From: Anaeromicrobium sediminis
Lineage (GTDB): Bacteria; Bacillota; Clostridia; Peptostreptococcales; Thermotaleaceae
Assembly: GCF_002270055.1 (NCBI RefSeq)
Contig: NZ_NIBG01000009.1
Span: 1-64,000 of the forward strand
Length of the DNA stretch: 64,000 bases
Reading direction: 5' to 3'
Each line of letters begins with the position of its first letter. The first letter of the stretch is position 1. Below are positions 34,036-42,857 of this stretch, one piece after another. The notes beneath the pieces are model-generated. The model was not told the origin of the DNA, ran no database searches, and was given only the letters and a program-made list of their open reading frames with translations. The position numbers were made by a program, and so were the translations under genes.

Positions 34036-34084
34036 GTGCTATTCCCCCTGTTTATTATTTTTATATTTTTAGAATTCGTAGGAA

Positions 34085-34105
34085 ATTATACACTCCCCCA
34101 AGTGT
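34085..34105 (-). promoter_or_regulatory. Possible promoter/operator of the type III PKS-like gene
   Basis: A minus-strand TATAAT (34085-34090) about 50 bases before the start codon overlaps a short dyad, ACACT-N6-AGTGT (34090-34105). No good -35 box is seen, which would suit an activator. Confidence 0.35.
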
Positions 34106-34528
34106 TAAAAACATAATTCCCATACTTTCATTTCATAAAAGCCTAATAAGATTTTCCTATAAGCTTTACCTTAAACGCAAACTCTAATTTGAAATATCTA
34201 GTAAATTATGCAATATTTTTACAGAAAATGTTGAATTATATTTTACTATAAATAATGAAGAAAGTTAAGGGTGAAAAAAGCAAGAATGAGTCGAATTAAG
34301 AAAATTTTTAAAAATAGTTCTTATAGACTAGTCATTCTAAATTCTTTATGGATATAATAAATTTAAATTTGTATTTTTATTGTTTCAATAGGCATCGCAA
34401 AGTAAAAACTATATAAAGAAAAGAAGCATGATACATTAAAATAAATGGACTAATTTATTTCATTTTGTGATAGTATAGGTTTGTATGATTATTTAAGATA
34501 AAGCTTAGTTTTAGGAAAGGATTTAGTT
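34106..34528. other. 420-base AT-rich spacer between divergent genes
   Basis: No frame with a ribosome site and no RNA family recognised. TTTTGT at about 34463 and GTTTGT about 9 bases later lie just before the kinase gene, loosely like half-sites of a GlnL-type regulator, but the spacing is not the known one. Confidence 0.3.
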
Positions 34529-35791
34529 ATGGATAAAAAACGATTAGGAAATACTATAGCCATATGTTTAGTAACGGTTTTTATGGGACAAGGATATATA
34601 AGTCCATTTTCCCAATGGTTTAGATTTTCACTTGCCGTATTAGTGTTATCACTTTTATTAATATACTTTAAGGACCTATCAGTGGTGACTGTATCTGCGA
34701 GTATAGGGGTATTAATGTTCATATTTAGAGCATCACTGAATTTTATTGCTTATCCTGAAACCGCATTTCTCACAAACTTACTCAGTTACTTACCTGTGGT
34801 CGCATTTTATATTGTCTTTGGTTTTCTTTTTAAACTTCTTAATATAAGGGATAAGTTAGATGATTCTGCAGTTTTTATTATATCTTTATGGTTTTGTGAT
34901 AGTACTAGTAATATTGCGGAAGCCATATTGTCATACTATTTTATGAACATTGATTTTGAGAAAGCTGTTATAGCCATTATATATGTGGGATTAATAAGAT
35001 CCTGGATGACATGGGTTATTTACAAGATTATATTATATTCTAAGGATATATTTGAAATAGAACAAAAGGAAAAGAAGTTTAGGGAGTTGTTATTGTTCAC
35101 GGCAAAACTTAAGACTGAATTATTTTTCTTAAAAAAATCCATGATAGACATTGAAGATATGATGGAACAGAGTTATGATTTATATGAAAGACTTGAAGAA
35201 CCACAATTAAGGGATATGGCTTTAAACATTTCTAAAAACATACATGAAATCAAAAAGGATTATATTCGAGTGGTAGCAGGTATGGAAAATACACTGCTAA
35301 GTGAAAAGACAAATCTACACATGTCTGTGGAAGACATATTTAAAATAATTAAGGATGCCACATATAAATTAATAAAGTTTAAGAATGTGGATATTTCTGT
35401 GAAATTTCAAACTCAAAGTAATTTTCAAATGGATGACTATTATCATTTGATTTCTGTTTTAAATAATCTCATAACTAACTCTATCGAGGCCATAGAATCA
35501 ACAGGTGAAATAATTGTTGAGGAATATGAAATGGATGGAAACCATGTATTTAGAGTTATTGATGATGGTCCTGGTATTGAGGAAGAAGATATGGAGTTAA
35601 TATTTGAGCCTGGTTTTACTAATAAATACGATAAAACAACGGGCAAAATGTCCACAGGGATAGGTTTATCCCATGTTAAAAATATAGTGGAAAATCATTT
35701 CGGGGGTACAATAGAGGTTAATAATAGGGAAAGTTCAAAAACAATATTTGAAATAAAAATTCCAGTTACGAATATTGAGGGGAGTGCATAA
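34529..35791 (+). CDS. Membrane sensor histidine kinase, GlnK (YcbA)-like
   Basis: A 420-residue kinase. Residues 1-170 form about six membrane helices, followed by a coiled helix, the phospho-accepting His239 in NIHEIKKDY and an ATPase domain (NNLITNSIEAI at about 311, DDGPGIEEED, FEPGFTNK, STGIGLSHVKNI). The His motif and partner regulator match the Bacillus GlnK/GlnL (YcbA/YcbB) system, known there for glutamine sensing. A full paralogue with His at the same position is encoded at 58021-59286. No obvious transporter follows this copy; a PH-like membrane protein gene does. Confidence 0.85.
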   Translation: MDKKRLGNTIAICLVTVFMGQGYISPFSQWFRFSLAVLVLSLLLIYFKDLSVVTVSASIGVLMFIFRASLNFIAYPETAFLTNLLSYLPVVAFYIVFGFLFKLLNIRDKLDDSAVFIISLWFCDSTSNIAEAILSYYFMNIDFEKAVIAIIYVGLIRSWMTWVIYKIILYSKDIFEIEQKEKKFRELLLFTAKLKTELFFLKKSMIDIEDMMEQSYDLYERLEEPQLRDMALNISKNIHEIKKDYIRVVAGMENTLLSEKTNLHMSVEDIFKIIKDATYKLIKFKNVDISVKFQTQSNFQMDDYYHLISVLNNLITNSIEAIESTGEIIVEEYEMDGNHVFRVIDDGPGIEEEDMELIFEPGFTNKYDKTTGKMSTGIGLSHVKNIVENHFGGTIEVNNRESSKTIFEIKIPVTNIEGSA

Positions 35792-35795
35792 TCAA

Positions 35796-36695
35796 TTGAA
35801 TACAAGTTTCTACATAGTTGAAGATGATAAAGTTGTGCAAAATATATTAAAGAGAATAATTGAAAAGAATGATTTGGGAGACATAATTGGTTCTAGTAAT
35901 GATGGGGGAAAAGCTATAGAAGACATAAAAATACTTAAACCGGATATTGTTTTAGTTGATTTATTATTACCTACTGTAGATGGTATAAAGATAGTATCTA
36001 AGGTTAAAGAAACTCATGAAGATGTTACTTTTATCATGATATCTCAAGTGAGCTCAGAAGAGATGATATCTAAGGCATATAAAAATGGAATTGAGTTTTT
36101 CATAAGTAAGCCTATCAATGTAATAGAGGTTATAACTGTAATCGAAAAGATAAAGGAAAAGGTGAACATGAGTAAGGTAATTCAATCCTTTGAAGATGCC
36201 CTAAAGGGTATAAGAAGAATAGATCATGTACCTACAGAGAAAAAGAGTAAGGAACATAGTAATGAAGATAAAATAGAAAAGGTATTAGCCCAATTAGGTA
36301 TTTTAGGTGAAGCAGGAGTAAAAGACATTATGGAGATTATCCTATGGATAATTGAACATATGGAAGAGGGTAAAAATAACTTACCTAAATATAAGTTATC
36401 TGATATATATAAGTATTTATGCGATAAATACAGTGAAGAAGAGGGCATATCTACAAATACTTCTGCCATAGAACAAAGGGTTAGGAGATCTTCAATAAAA
36501 GCCCTTAAGAATATAGCCAATATGGGGATTGAGAATCCTGAGAATGAAATCTTTGTTAAATATTCTAGTACTTTATTTAATTTTAAAGAAGTAAGAAATC
36601 AAATGAACTTTGCAAGGGGCGAATCAGACCAAAGTGGAAAGGTTAATATCAAGAAGTTCATAGAGGGAATTATAATAGATATAAAGGATGAGTAA
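35796..36695 (+). CDS. Response regulator with YcbB (GlnL-type) output domain
   Basis: A 299-residue regulator. The receiver domain (residues about 3-120) has the acidic pair EDD, phospho-Asp55 (VLVDLLLP) and Lys in FISKPIN. The C-terminal 150 residues match the YcbB DNA-binding domain (VLAQLGILGEAGVKDIMEII, AIEQRVRRSSIKALKNIANM). The TTG start at 35796 has GGGGAGTG 9 bases upstream and begins directly with the receiver strand. It is cognate to the kinase ending 4 bases earlier, and overlaps the next gene by 8 bases. Confidence 0.87.
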   Translation: MNTSFYIVEDDKVVQNILKRIIEKNDLGDIIGSSNDGGKAIEDIKILKPDIVLVDLLLPTVDGIKIVSKVKETHEDVTFIMISQVSSEEMISKAYKNGIEFFISKPINVIEVITVIEKIKEKVNMSKVIQSFEDALKGIRRIDHVPTEKKSKEHSNEDKIEKVLAQLGILGEAGVKDIMEIILWIIEHMEEGKNNLPKYKLSDIYKYLCDKYSEEEGISTNTSAIEQRVRRSSIKALKNIANMGIENPENEIFVKYSSTLFNFKEVRNQMNFARGESDQSGKVNIKKFIEGIIIDIKDE

Positions 36696-37191
36696 ACTAA
36701 TTTATGAGGAGCTTCTAGAAGGTGAAGAACTACTGTGGCAAGGACAGCCCGTATTATATCCTATAAATAAAAAACTTAAGCCTCTTTTAATAGGATTATT
36801 GGTTATACTTTTTATGCCTGCCTTAATAATCTACATAATTGAACCTTTCATGGTAGCCATCTGGTTGGTGTCTATATTCTTTGGAGCTATAATTAGTATA
36901 CCTATGATTTTTATTACTGAAAAAAGACGATATAATAGAAATCTTAATACATATTATGGAATAACTAATAAGAGAATAATAAAGATCATGGATTATAAGG
37001 ACAAAAATATAGAGATTCTAAGGATTAATGGTATATTAAATTTAAATGTAATTATGAAAAAGAACAATACGGGAAACATAATCTTTGGAGATAGCAGTGT
37101 AGATTTCTATGGAAAATATAATGCTTTAACCTTCTATGATTTAGAAAATAGTGAAGAAGTCTATGCTTTGATTAAAAGCCTAATTAAATAA
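36688..37191 (+). CDS. Membrane protein with bacterial PH-like domain
   Basis: A 167-residue protein with two adjacent membrane helices (about 32-75) preceded by a short LLEGEELLWQGQP segment and followed by a YGITNKRIIKI strand region. This pattern is typical of bacterial PH-domain membrane proteins (YdbS/YdbT-like), whose role is poorly known. The ATG overlaps the end of the response regulator gene (ATGAGTAA), indicating coupled translation and possibly a role in the same signalling unit. Confidence 0.75.
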   Translation: MSKLIYEELLEGEELLWQGQPVLYPINKKLKPLLIGLLVILFMPALIIYIIEPFMVAIWLVSIFFGAIISIPMIFITEKRRYNRNLNTYYGITNKRIIKIMDYKDKNIEILRINGILNLNVIMKKNNTGNIIFGDSSVDFYGKYNALTFYDLENSEEVYALIKSLIK

Positions 37192-37205
37192 AATTTACGG
37201 TGAGC

Positions 37206-37240
37206 AACCACTGAAGGAATAAAAAAAGCCTTTGGTGGTT
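37206..37240 (+). terminator. Terminator after the PH-like protein gene
   Basis: AACCAC-N3-AGG pairs with CCT-N3-GTGGTT (37206-37217 with 37229-37240), leaving an internal mismatch, followed by CTTTATTTTA. Confidence 0.7.
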
Positions 37241-37340
37241 CTTTATTTTACTTTTCTTTCTATGATAAGATTAATATGGATTGGGAGTGTTTGGAAATTA
37301 TAAGAATTTAAAATTACAGGAAAAGAAGGGGGAAACTAAA

Positions 37341-37853
37341 TTGGAAACATTTTTTATGCCAGCAGCAGGTGCTATTATTGAGAAGGTAGCAGATGGAGTG
37401 TCACATATTTTAGTACAAGAGAGGTTTAATCCTAAAATACCAGAGGAATATGGTCTTATAGAAATACCAGCTGGTAGAATTAGAGCCTTTGAAAATATAT
37501 TTGATGCTTTAAGAAGAGAAGTAAAAGAGGAGACAGGATTAACTCTTACTCATATACAGGGAGAAGATGAAGCCACAAGTTATGAATGCAATGGATATAA
37601 TATTGTAAATTATACTCCCTTTTCCGTCACTCAAAATACAAAGGGCAATTATCCTATTATAGTTCAAGTGTTTATTTGCAAAGCTGAAGGTGAGCCTTTA
37701 AAGGAGACAGATGAATCTAGGAATGCACGGTGGATACCAATTAGGGAACTTCACCAGTTTTTAGAAAATGAAGATTATGCATTTTTCCCTATGAATATTA
37801 TAACTTTGAAAAAATATTTAAAACTGAAAAAAGACCAGGGGGTCCTACTTTAA
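37341..37853 (+). CDS. NUDIX hydrolase
   Basis: A 170-residue pyrophosphohydrolase. The full NUDIX box G-x5-E-x7-R-E-V-x-E-E-x-G-L is present from about residue 43 (GRIRAFE, then RREVKEETGL), preceded by EIPAG, and resembles ADP-ribose pyrophosphatase-like members. The TTG at 37341 with GAAGGGGGAA upstream is chosen; an in-frame TTG at 37281 would add 20 residues without a clear site. Substrate unknown. Confidence 0.85.
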   Translation: METFFMPAAGAIIEKVADGVSHILVQERFNPKIPEEYGLIEIPAGRIRAFENIFDALRREVKEETGLTLTHIQGEDEATSYECNGYNIVNYTPFSVTQNTKGNYPIIVQVFICKAEGEPLKETDESRNARWIPIRELHQFLENEDYAFFPMNIITLKKYLKLKKDQGVLL

Positions 37854-37963
37854 AGATACAATAAATTGTATTAATAAGATATAATCTAGATTAAAGAATA
37901 ACGTAAGTTTTAATCATTTTTAATAGTTTATAAAAGTTAAATCTTTAATTTGGGGTTGAGAGA

Positions 37964-39997
37964 ATGAAGAAAAAATTAATACTTATTACTCTAGAGGTAG
38001 AACCTAAAGAAAAATATACAAGAGATCTAAAGGATTTTTTTGAAGATTATTTAGAAGTGGAAGGCTATAGTATACGTGAAGGAATATATGAAAAAATACA
38101 AGGGGACTTGGCTTTAGTAACCTCTCCCATATTACCTGGTATTGCTCAAAAATATCTTTCAGAGGAAATAGAAATTATATATATGAATAGAACTTTTATG
38201 AAGGGAAGCTTAGATCCTTTGCATAATATACCAGAAGGTACGGAAGCTATGCTTGTAAATAATAATGACATAGGAACTATAGGAACTATATCCCTTTTAT
38301 ATGAAATGGGAATTAAGCATATAGATTTTAAACCTGTGTATCCTAATCTAGATAATATTCCTGACCTTAAGTATGCAGTAACTCCTGGACAGATGGCATA
38401 TGTACCTAAAACTGTAGAAAAGGTTTTTGATATAGGCTGGCGAGTTATTGATATTTCAACTTTGATGAACATAATTACAAAGCTTGATATATTAAATGAA
38501 AGAATTGATGAAAAATTAGAAAGATATTTAAAAAATATTATTCCAATTAATCAAGGTTTTAATTTTATATTTGAAAATACAAATAAAATGAAAAATCAAT
38601 TGAATGTTATTTTAGACGTGATTGATGATGGGGTTATGGTTGTAGATAAGGAATATAAGGTTTTACATTTAAATAAATCTATAGAAAAAATACTTGGCAT
38701 CCAGGAACAAGATATTTTAAATAAAAATATAAAAGACTTAATAAAATCGTCATCTGTGTTAAATGAATTGGTAAAAGAAGATAATATACAAAATTATATA
38801 GTGAAATATAATCTAACAAATAAAAGTTTAATTGTTACAAAGAGACCTATAAAGACACATGGAAATATCTATGGTTATGTTTTGATTATCAAAGATAAGA
38901 CGGAAATAGAAAATTTAGAGAGTCAATTGAGAAAACAACTAGTAGATAAGGGCCATGTGGCTAAATATCATTTTCAAGATATAATAGGTGTTAGTGAAAA
39001 CTTAATAGAATGTAAGACTAAGGCAAAAAAAATCAGCAAAATTGATTCTCCTGTTTTAATTATTGGAGAAAGTGGAACAGGGAAAGAACTATTTGCCCAG
39101 TCTATACATAATTTTTCTAGGCGAAAAAATCAACCTTTTTTAGCAGTAAATTGTGCCACTTTATCATCTGATCTATTAGAAAGTGAATTGTTTGGATATG
39201 AGGAAGGGGCCTTTACTGGAGCTAAGAGGGGTGGTAAAAAAGGCCTTTTTGAACTAGCACATAAAGGTAGTTTATTTTTAGATGAGATTGGAGAATTACC
39301 TGTGGACACTCAGGTTAAACTTTTGAGGGTATTACAGGAAAAAGAGGTAATGAGGATGGGTGGTATACGTGTTATTCCTGTAGATGTAAGGGTTATTGCA
39401 GCAACCAATAGGAATTTAAGGGAATTAATGGAAAAGGGGAAATTTAGAAGTGATTTGTATTATAGATTAAATGTATTACCCTTATATTTGCCTCCTCTAC
39501 GAGAGAGGAAGGACGATATTCTTTACTTGATAAAGGATATTTTAAATGAAATATCTATGGGCAATAAACAAATTCATACTGAACTTTTACATATATTAAA
39601 GAACAATTATTGGGGTGGAAATATAAGAGAATTGAGAAATTGTATAGAATATATGGCATACATGGGGGACGAAGTATTAACCATAAGGGACCTTCCTCCA
39701 GATTTCAGTAAATCAGATTGCTCAAATGAAAAAATAGAAGAAGAATGGTTATTTTCTCAACTACATATGGAAGATAATAATATAGCAAAAGAAATATTAA
39801 GTATTTTAAAATATAAGAATGCTGGAAGAAGGGCCATATACGATGAACTAATTGAAAGGAATTATAACATATCGGAACATAAAATTAGAAACATAATGGA
39901 TTTTTTAAATTCTAATGAGTATATAACATATGGTAAAGGTAGAAAGGGTTCTTTCTTAACTCATAAGGGAAAAGAAGTTACGAGAAAAATTAAATAA
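37964..39997 (+). CDS. Sigma-54-dependent activator with PrpR-like sensor and winged C-terminus
   Basis: A 677-residue enhancer-binding protein. Residues about 1-200 look like the PrpR_N ligand-binding region, about 212-320 a PAS domain (VIDDGVMVVDKEYKVLHLN). The AAA+ domain (about 340-575) has Walker A GESGTGKE, an intact GAFTGA and FLDEIGEL. The C-terminus is unusual: instead of a Fis-type helix-turn-helix it carries a winged-helix-like segment (KNAGRRAIYDELIERNYN onward to GRKGSFLTHKGKEV). It stands upstream of an amidohydrolase-permease operon with a sigma-54 promoter, its likely target. Confidence 0.88.
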   Translation: MKKKLILITLEVEPKEKYTRDLKDFFEDYLEVEGYSIREGIYEKIQGDLALVTSPILPGIAQKYLSEEIEIIYMNRTFMKGSLDPLHNIPEGTEAMLVNNNDIGTIGTISLLYEMGIKHIDFKPVYPNLDNIPDLKYAVTPGQMAYVPKTVEKVFDIGWRVIDISTLMNIITKLDILNERIDEKLERYLKNIIPINQGFNFIFENTNKMKNQLNVILDVIDDGVMVVDKEYKVLHLNKSIEKILGIQEQDILNKNIKDLIKSSSVLNELVKEDNIQNYIVKYNLTNKSLIVTKRPIKTHGNIYGYVLIIKDKTEIENLESQLRKQLVDKGHVAKYHFQDIIGVSENLIECKTKAKKISKIDSPVLIIGESGTGKELFAQSIHNFSRRKNQPFLAVNCATLSSDLLESELFGYEEGAFTGAKRGGKKGLFELAHKGSLFLDEIGELPVDTQVKLLRVLQEKEVMRMGGIRVIPVDVRVIAATNRNLRELMEKGKFRSDLYYRLNVLPLYLPPLRERKDDILYLIKDILNEISMGNKQIHTELLHILKNNYWGGNIRELRNCIEYMAYMGDEVLTIRDLPPDFSKSDCSNEKIEEEWLFSQLHMEDNNIAKEILSILKYKNAGRRAIYDELIERNYNISEHKIRNIMDFLNSNEYITYGKGRKGSFLTHKGKEVTRKIK

Positions 39998-40009
39998 TGG
40001 GATGTTAAT

Positions 40010-40045
40010 GGGATGGTATAAGGGTGAAAAAACTAATACCATCCC
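40010..40045 (+). terminator. Terminator after the sigma-54 activator gene
   Basis: GGGATGGTAT (40010-40019) and ATACCATCCC (40036-40045) pair perfectly, followed by GTTTTT. Confidence 0.85.
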
Positions 40046-40095
40046 GTTTTTGCTATGTTTTAAATCTTTTATCACCTAATAAATAAAATTTTTTT

Positions 40096-40106
40096 TTGTC
40101 TAAGAC
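40096..40106. promoter_or_regulatory. Candidate enhancer site upstream of the amidohydrolase promoter
   Basis: The palindrome TGTCTAAGACA lies about 90 bases upstream of the -24 box. It is the clearest dyad in this spacer, so it is a candidate binding site for the adjacent activator. Confidence 0.35.
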
Positions 40107-40188
40107 ATATTAATTAGTAAAAGAAATTCCTAGGCTGTAGAAATTTTTTTAATTAGATTATTCAATTAGTATATCCATATTAAAGCTG

Positions 40189-40205
40189 TTGGTATAAATA
40201 TTGCT
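40189..40205 (+). promoter_or_regulatory. Sigma-54 promoter of the amidohydrolase-YfcC operon
   Basis: TTGGTATAAATATTGCT matches TTGG-N8-TTGC spacing with the invariant GG and GC 12 bases apart; two bases of the -24 box differ (TAT for CAC). It lies 45 bases before the start codon and next to a sigma-54 activator gene. Confidence 0.8.
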
Positions 40206-40249
40206 TTTCTAAGTTAGTGAAATATTTCATACAAAGGGAGGTGATAGAT

Positions 40250-41347
40250 ATGCCAAATGAAGAATATGTAAAAGAAGTATTTGATTATCTTCATTCAATA
40301 CCTGAAACAGGACTTAATGAATTTAAAACCTCACAATTTATTGGAAATGAATTAAAAAGATTTGGATATGAGGTTATAGAGAATATTGGACAAACGGGAA
40401 TAGTTGCAATAATGAGGGGTTCAGAAGATGGGGTATGCTTAGGTGTAAGAGCGGATATGGATGCACTTGAGTTCGAAATGGAAGGAAAAAAGACAAATAT
40501 TCATGCTTGTGGACATGATGCAAATTGTACCATGGTATTAGGAGCAGCAAAGGAAATATCTGAAAAGGGTATATTAAAAGGAATAATAATGTTCATATTT
40601 CAACCGGCTGAAGAAATATCAAAGGGAGCAAAGCTGATTTGTGAATCCAATATACTTCATGACGTAGACGAATTAGTAGGAATACATCTTAGACCAATTG
40701 AAGAGGCTAAATTAGGCGAAGGGACTCCGGCCCTATATCATGGGGCTTCAAATGCAATAAATGTGGAGATATTTGGATTAGAATCCCATGGAGCAAGACC
40801 CCATTTGGGGATAAATGCCATAGACGCTGCTTCCTTATGTATTAATGCAATTAATTCAGTAAGGGTTGATCCTAGAATTGCCCATTCTGCTAAAGTTACT
40901 AAAATAAGTTCATCTGGCTCAGCTCATAACATAATTCCTAGCAAGGTAAGCATGACCCTTGATGTAAGGGCTCAAAATAACCAGACGATGGATAAATTGA
41001 TAGAAGCCATTAAAAGGGCTGTTTCCATGAGTGCTCAATCAATTGGTGCAAAGGCTAAGATAGAAGTTCCAGCAGGTGTTATAGCAGCTGAATATGACAG
41101 GGGGATGATTGAATCTGCTAAAGAATCTATAATAGAGGTACTAGGAAGTTCTCTAGATCCTATTGTTACTCCTGGGGGAGAAGATTTTCATTACTATAAT
41201 AAGGCTCTTAATATAAAGTCCACCTACATAGGATTAGGTGCTGATTTAGTTCCTGGATTGCATCATCCACAGATGGCCTTTGATTTAAAGGCATTAGAGT
41301 ATGGCAAGGATATTATAATTAAATTTATAGAAAAAAGATTAGGATAA
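40250..41347 (+). CDS. M20-family amidohydrolase/peptidase
   Basis: A 365-residue zinc hydrolase of the M20 family that usually cleaves N-acyl amino acids or similar amides. Metal and catalytic motifs are GVRADMDALEF near 83, HACGHDANC near 101, FQPAEEIS near 133 and the late GGEDFHYY near 323. The start at 40250 has AAAGGGAGGTGAT upstream; an earlier in-frame ATG at 40217 would include the ribosome site. It is first in a sigma-54 operon with a YfcC permease, so the two probably import and hydrolyse an amino-acid conjugate or peptide. Confidence 0.88.
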   Translation: MPNEEYVKEVFDYLHSIPETGLNEFKTSQFIGNELKRFGYEVIENIGQTGIVAIMRGSEDGVCLGVRADMDALEFEMEGKKTNIHACGHDANCTMVLGAAKEISEKGILKGIIMFIFQPAEEISKGAKLICESNILHDVDELVGIHLRPIEEAKLGEGTPALYHGASNAINVEIFGLESHGARPHLGINAIDAASLCINAINSVRVDPRIAHSAKVTKISSSGSAHNIIPSKVSMTLDVRAQNNQTMDKLIEAIKRAVSMSAQSIGAKAKIEVPAGVIAAEYDRGMIESAKESIIEVLGSSLDPIVTPGGEDFHYYNKALNIKSTYIGLGADLVPGLHHPQMAFDLKALEYGKDIIIKFIEKRLG

Positions 41348-41384
41348 TTATGTTATTAAAAGTTTAAATTAAGGAGGTTATTTT

Positions 41385-42794
41385 ATGGCGAATTCCATTA
41401 CTTCAAACAAAAATAAGAAAAAGTTTAAGATTCCAAATACATATACATTGATTATGTTATTTGTTATAATTGCAGTTCTTTTAACTTATATTATACCTGC
41501 TGGCCAATATGAAATGGTTAAAGATGACGTAACAGGAAAGACTTTAATTGATCCTAATTCATTCCACTTTGTTGAAAAAAATCCAGTAGGAATAATGGGC
41601 TTTTTACTATCAATAACAAATGGTATGACAGGTGCGGCGTCAATAATATTTTTAGTATTTTTAGTAGGAGGATATTTTCAGATTGTAAATGATACGGGAG
41701 CTATTGATTCTGCTATAAACTTATCTATTAATAAATTAAAGGATAAAGCTCTTTTGGTTATTCCTATCATTATGGCTCTAATGTCTGTACTAGGGGCATT
41801 AGGTATAATAGTAAATGCAGCCATTGCATTTATACCAATTGGAGTAGCATTAGCTAAAAAGTTAAAATTAGATCCAGTTGTTGGAATATCTATTATGTAT
41901 CTTGGTGCCTATTCAGGCTTCACATCTAGCCCTATGGGTCCATTTAATACTGTATTAGGTCAAACAATTGCAGGTATCCCTATAATGTCTGGATTTGGAT
42001 TTAGATCTATAGTGTGGGCTGCAATTTTCTTAGTAACACTATGGTATACAATTTCTTATTCCAAAAAGCTTCAAAAGGATATTAATGATAGTGTATTAGA
42101 TAAAATAGAATGGTCTGATAAAGAAGGCGCAGAAGATGAACCTAGTGAGTTTAACTTTAGACATGGTTTGATTTTATTAGTTTTAACAGCTGGATTTGCA
42201 CTTTATGCATATGGATCATTTAAACTAAAATGGAAACTTAATTATCTAAGTGCTATTATGCTAGCAGTTGCATTAATAAGTGGATTTATAGGAAAGATGC
42301 ATCCAGATGATATGGCAAAATCTTTTATATCTGGATGTAAAAGCATGGTTTATGGAGCACTAGTTATTGGTTTTGCTAAGGCAATTACAATAGTTTTAAC
42401 GGATGGAAAGGTAATACATTCAATCATTTATTATATGTCCATGCCATTATCTAAGGTACCGCCTACCATTTCTAGTATACTAATGTTTTATATAAACTTA
42501 ATTTTCAACTTCTTTGTTCCATCTGGTTCAGGGCAAGCAATGGTTGTTATGCCTTTAATGGCACCTATGGCCGATGTGGTTAATGTAACTAGACAGGTTG
42601 CAGTTTCTGCATATCAATATGGAGACGGATTTTCAAATACCATAATTCCTACGTCAGGAGTTTTAATGGCTACATTAGGTGTAGCAAAAGTTCCCTATGA
42701 AAAATGGGTAAAATTTATGTTACCATTATTTGGCCTTTGGGTGTTAATAGGTACTTTAGCAGTTGCAATTGGTACAATGATTGGATGGTCGTAA
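41385..42794 (+). CDS. YfcC-family permease
   Basis: A 469-residue membrane protein with about 12 helices. YfcC-type features are PNTYTLIMLFVIIAVLLTYI at the N-terminus, IIPAGQYE, and FVPSGSGQAMVVMPLMAP near 380. The family belongs to the ion transporter superfamily and members are linked to amino acid, peptide or dicarboxylate transport. It follows the amidohydrolase gene by 37 bases with AAGGAGG before the ATG. Substrate is not defined by sequence. Confidence 0.87.
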   Translation: MANSITSNKNKKKFKIPNTYTLIMLFVIIAVLLTYIIPAGQYEMVKDDVTGKTLIDPNSFHFVEKNPVGIMGFLLSITNGMTGAASIIFLVFLVGGYFQIVNDTGAIDSAINLSINKLKDKALLVIPIIMALMSVLGALGIIVNAAIAFIPIGVALAKKLKLDPVVGISIMYLGAYSGFTSSPMGPFNTVLGQTIAGIPIMSGFGFRSIVWAAIFLVTLWYTISYSKKLQKDINDSVLDKIEWSDKEGAEDEPSEFNFRHGLILLVLTAGFALYAYGSFKLKWKLNYLSAIMLAVALISGFIGKMHPDDMAKSFISGCKSMVYGALVIGFAKAITIVLTDGKVIHSIIYYMSMPLSKVPPTISSILMFYINLIFNFFVPSGSGQAMVVMPLMAPMADVVNVTRQVAVSAYQYGDGFSNTIIPTSGVLMATLGVAKVPYEKWVKFMLPLFGLWVLIGTLAVAIGTMIGWS

Positions 42795-42813
42795 CGATTG
42801 ATTGAGAAGTATA

Positions 42814-42855
42814 ATAGTAAGAAGAGGATAGTTAATCAATCCTCTCCTTACTATT
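42814..42855. terminator. Bidirectional terminator between the permease and RND genes
   Basis: ATAGTAAG and AGAGGAT (42814-42829) pair with ATCCTCT and CTTACTAT (42839-42854), leaving one internal mismatch. Convergent genes flank it. Confidence 0.8.
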
Positions 42856-42857
42856 TA

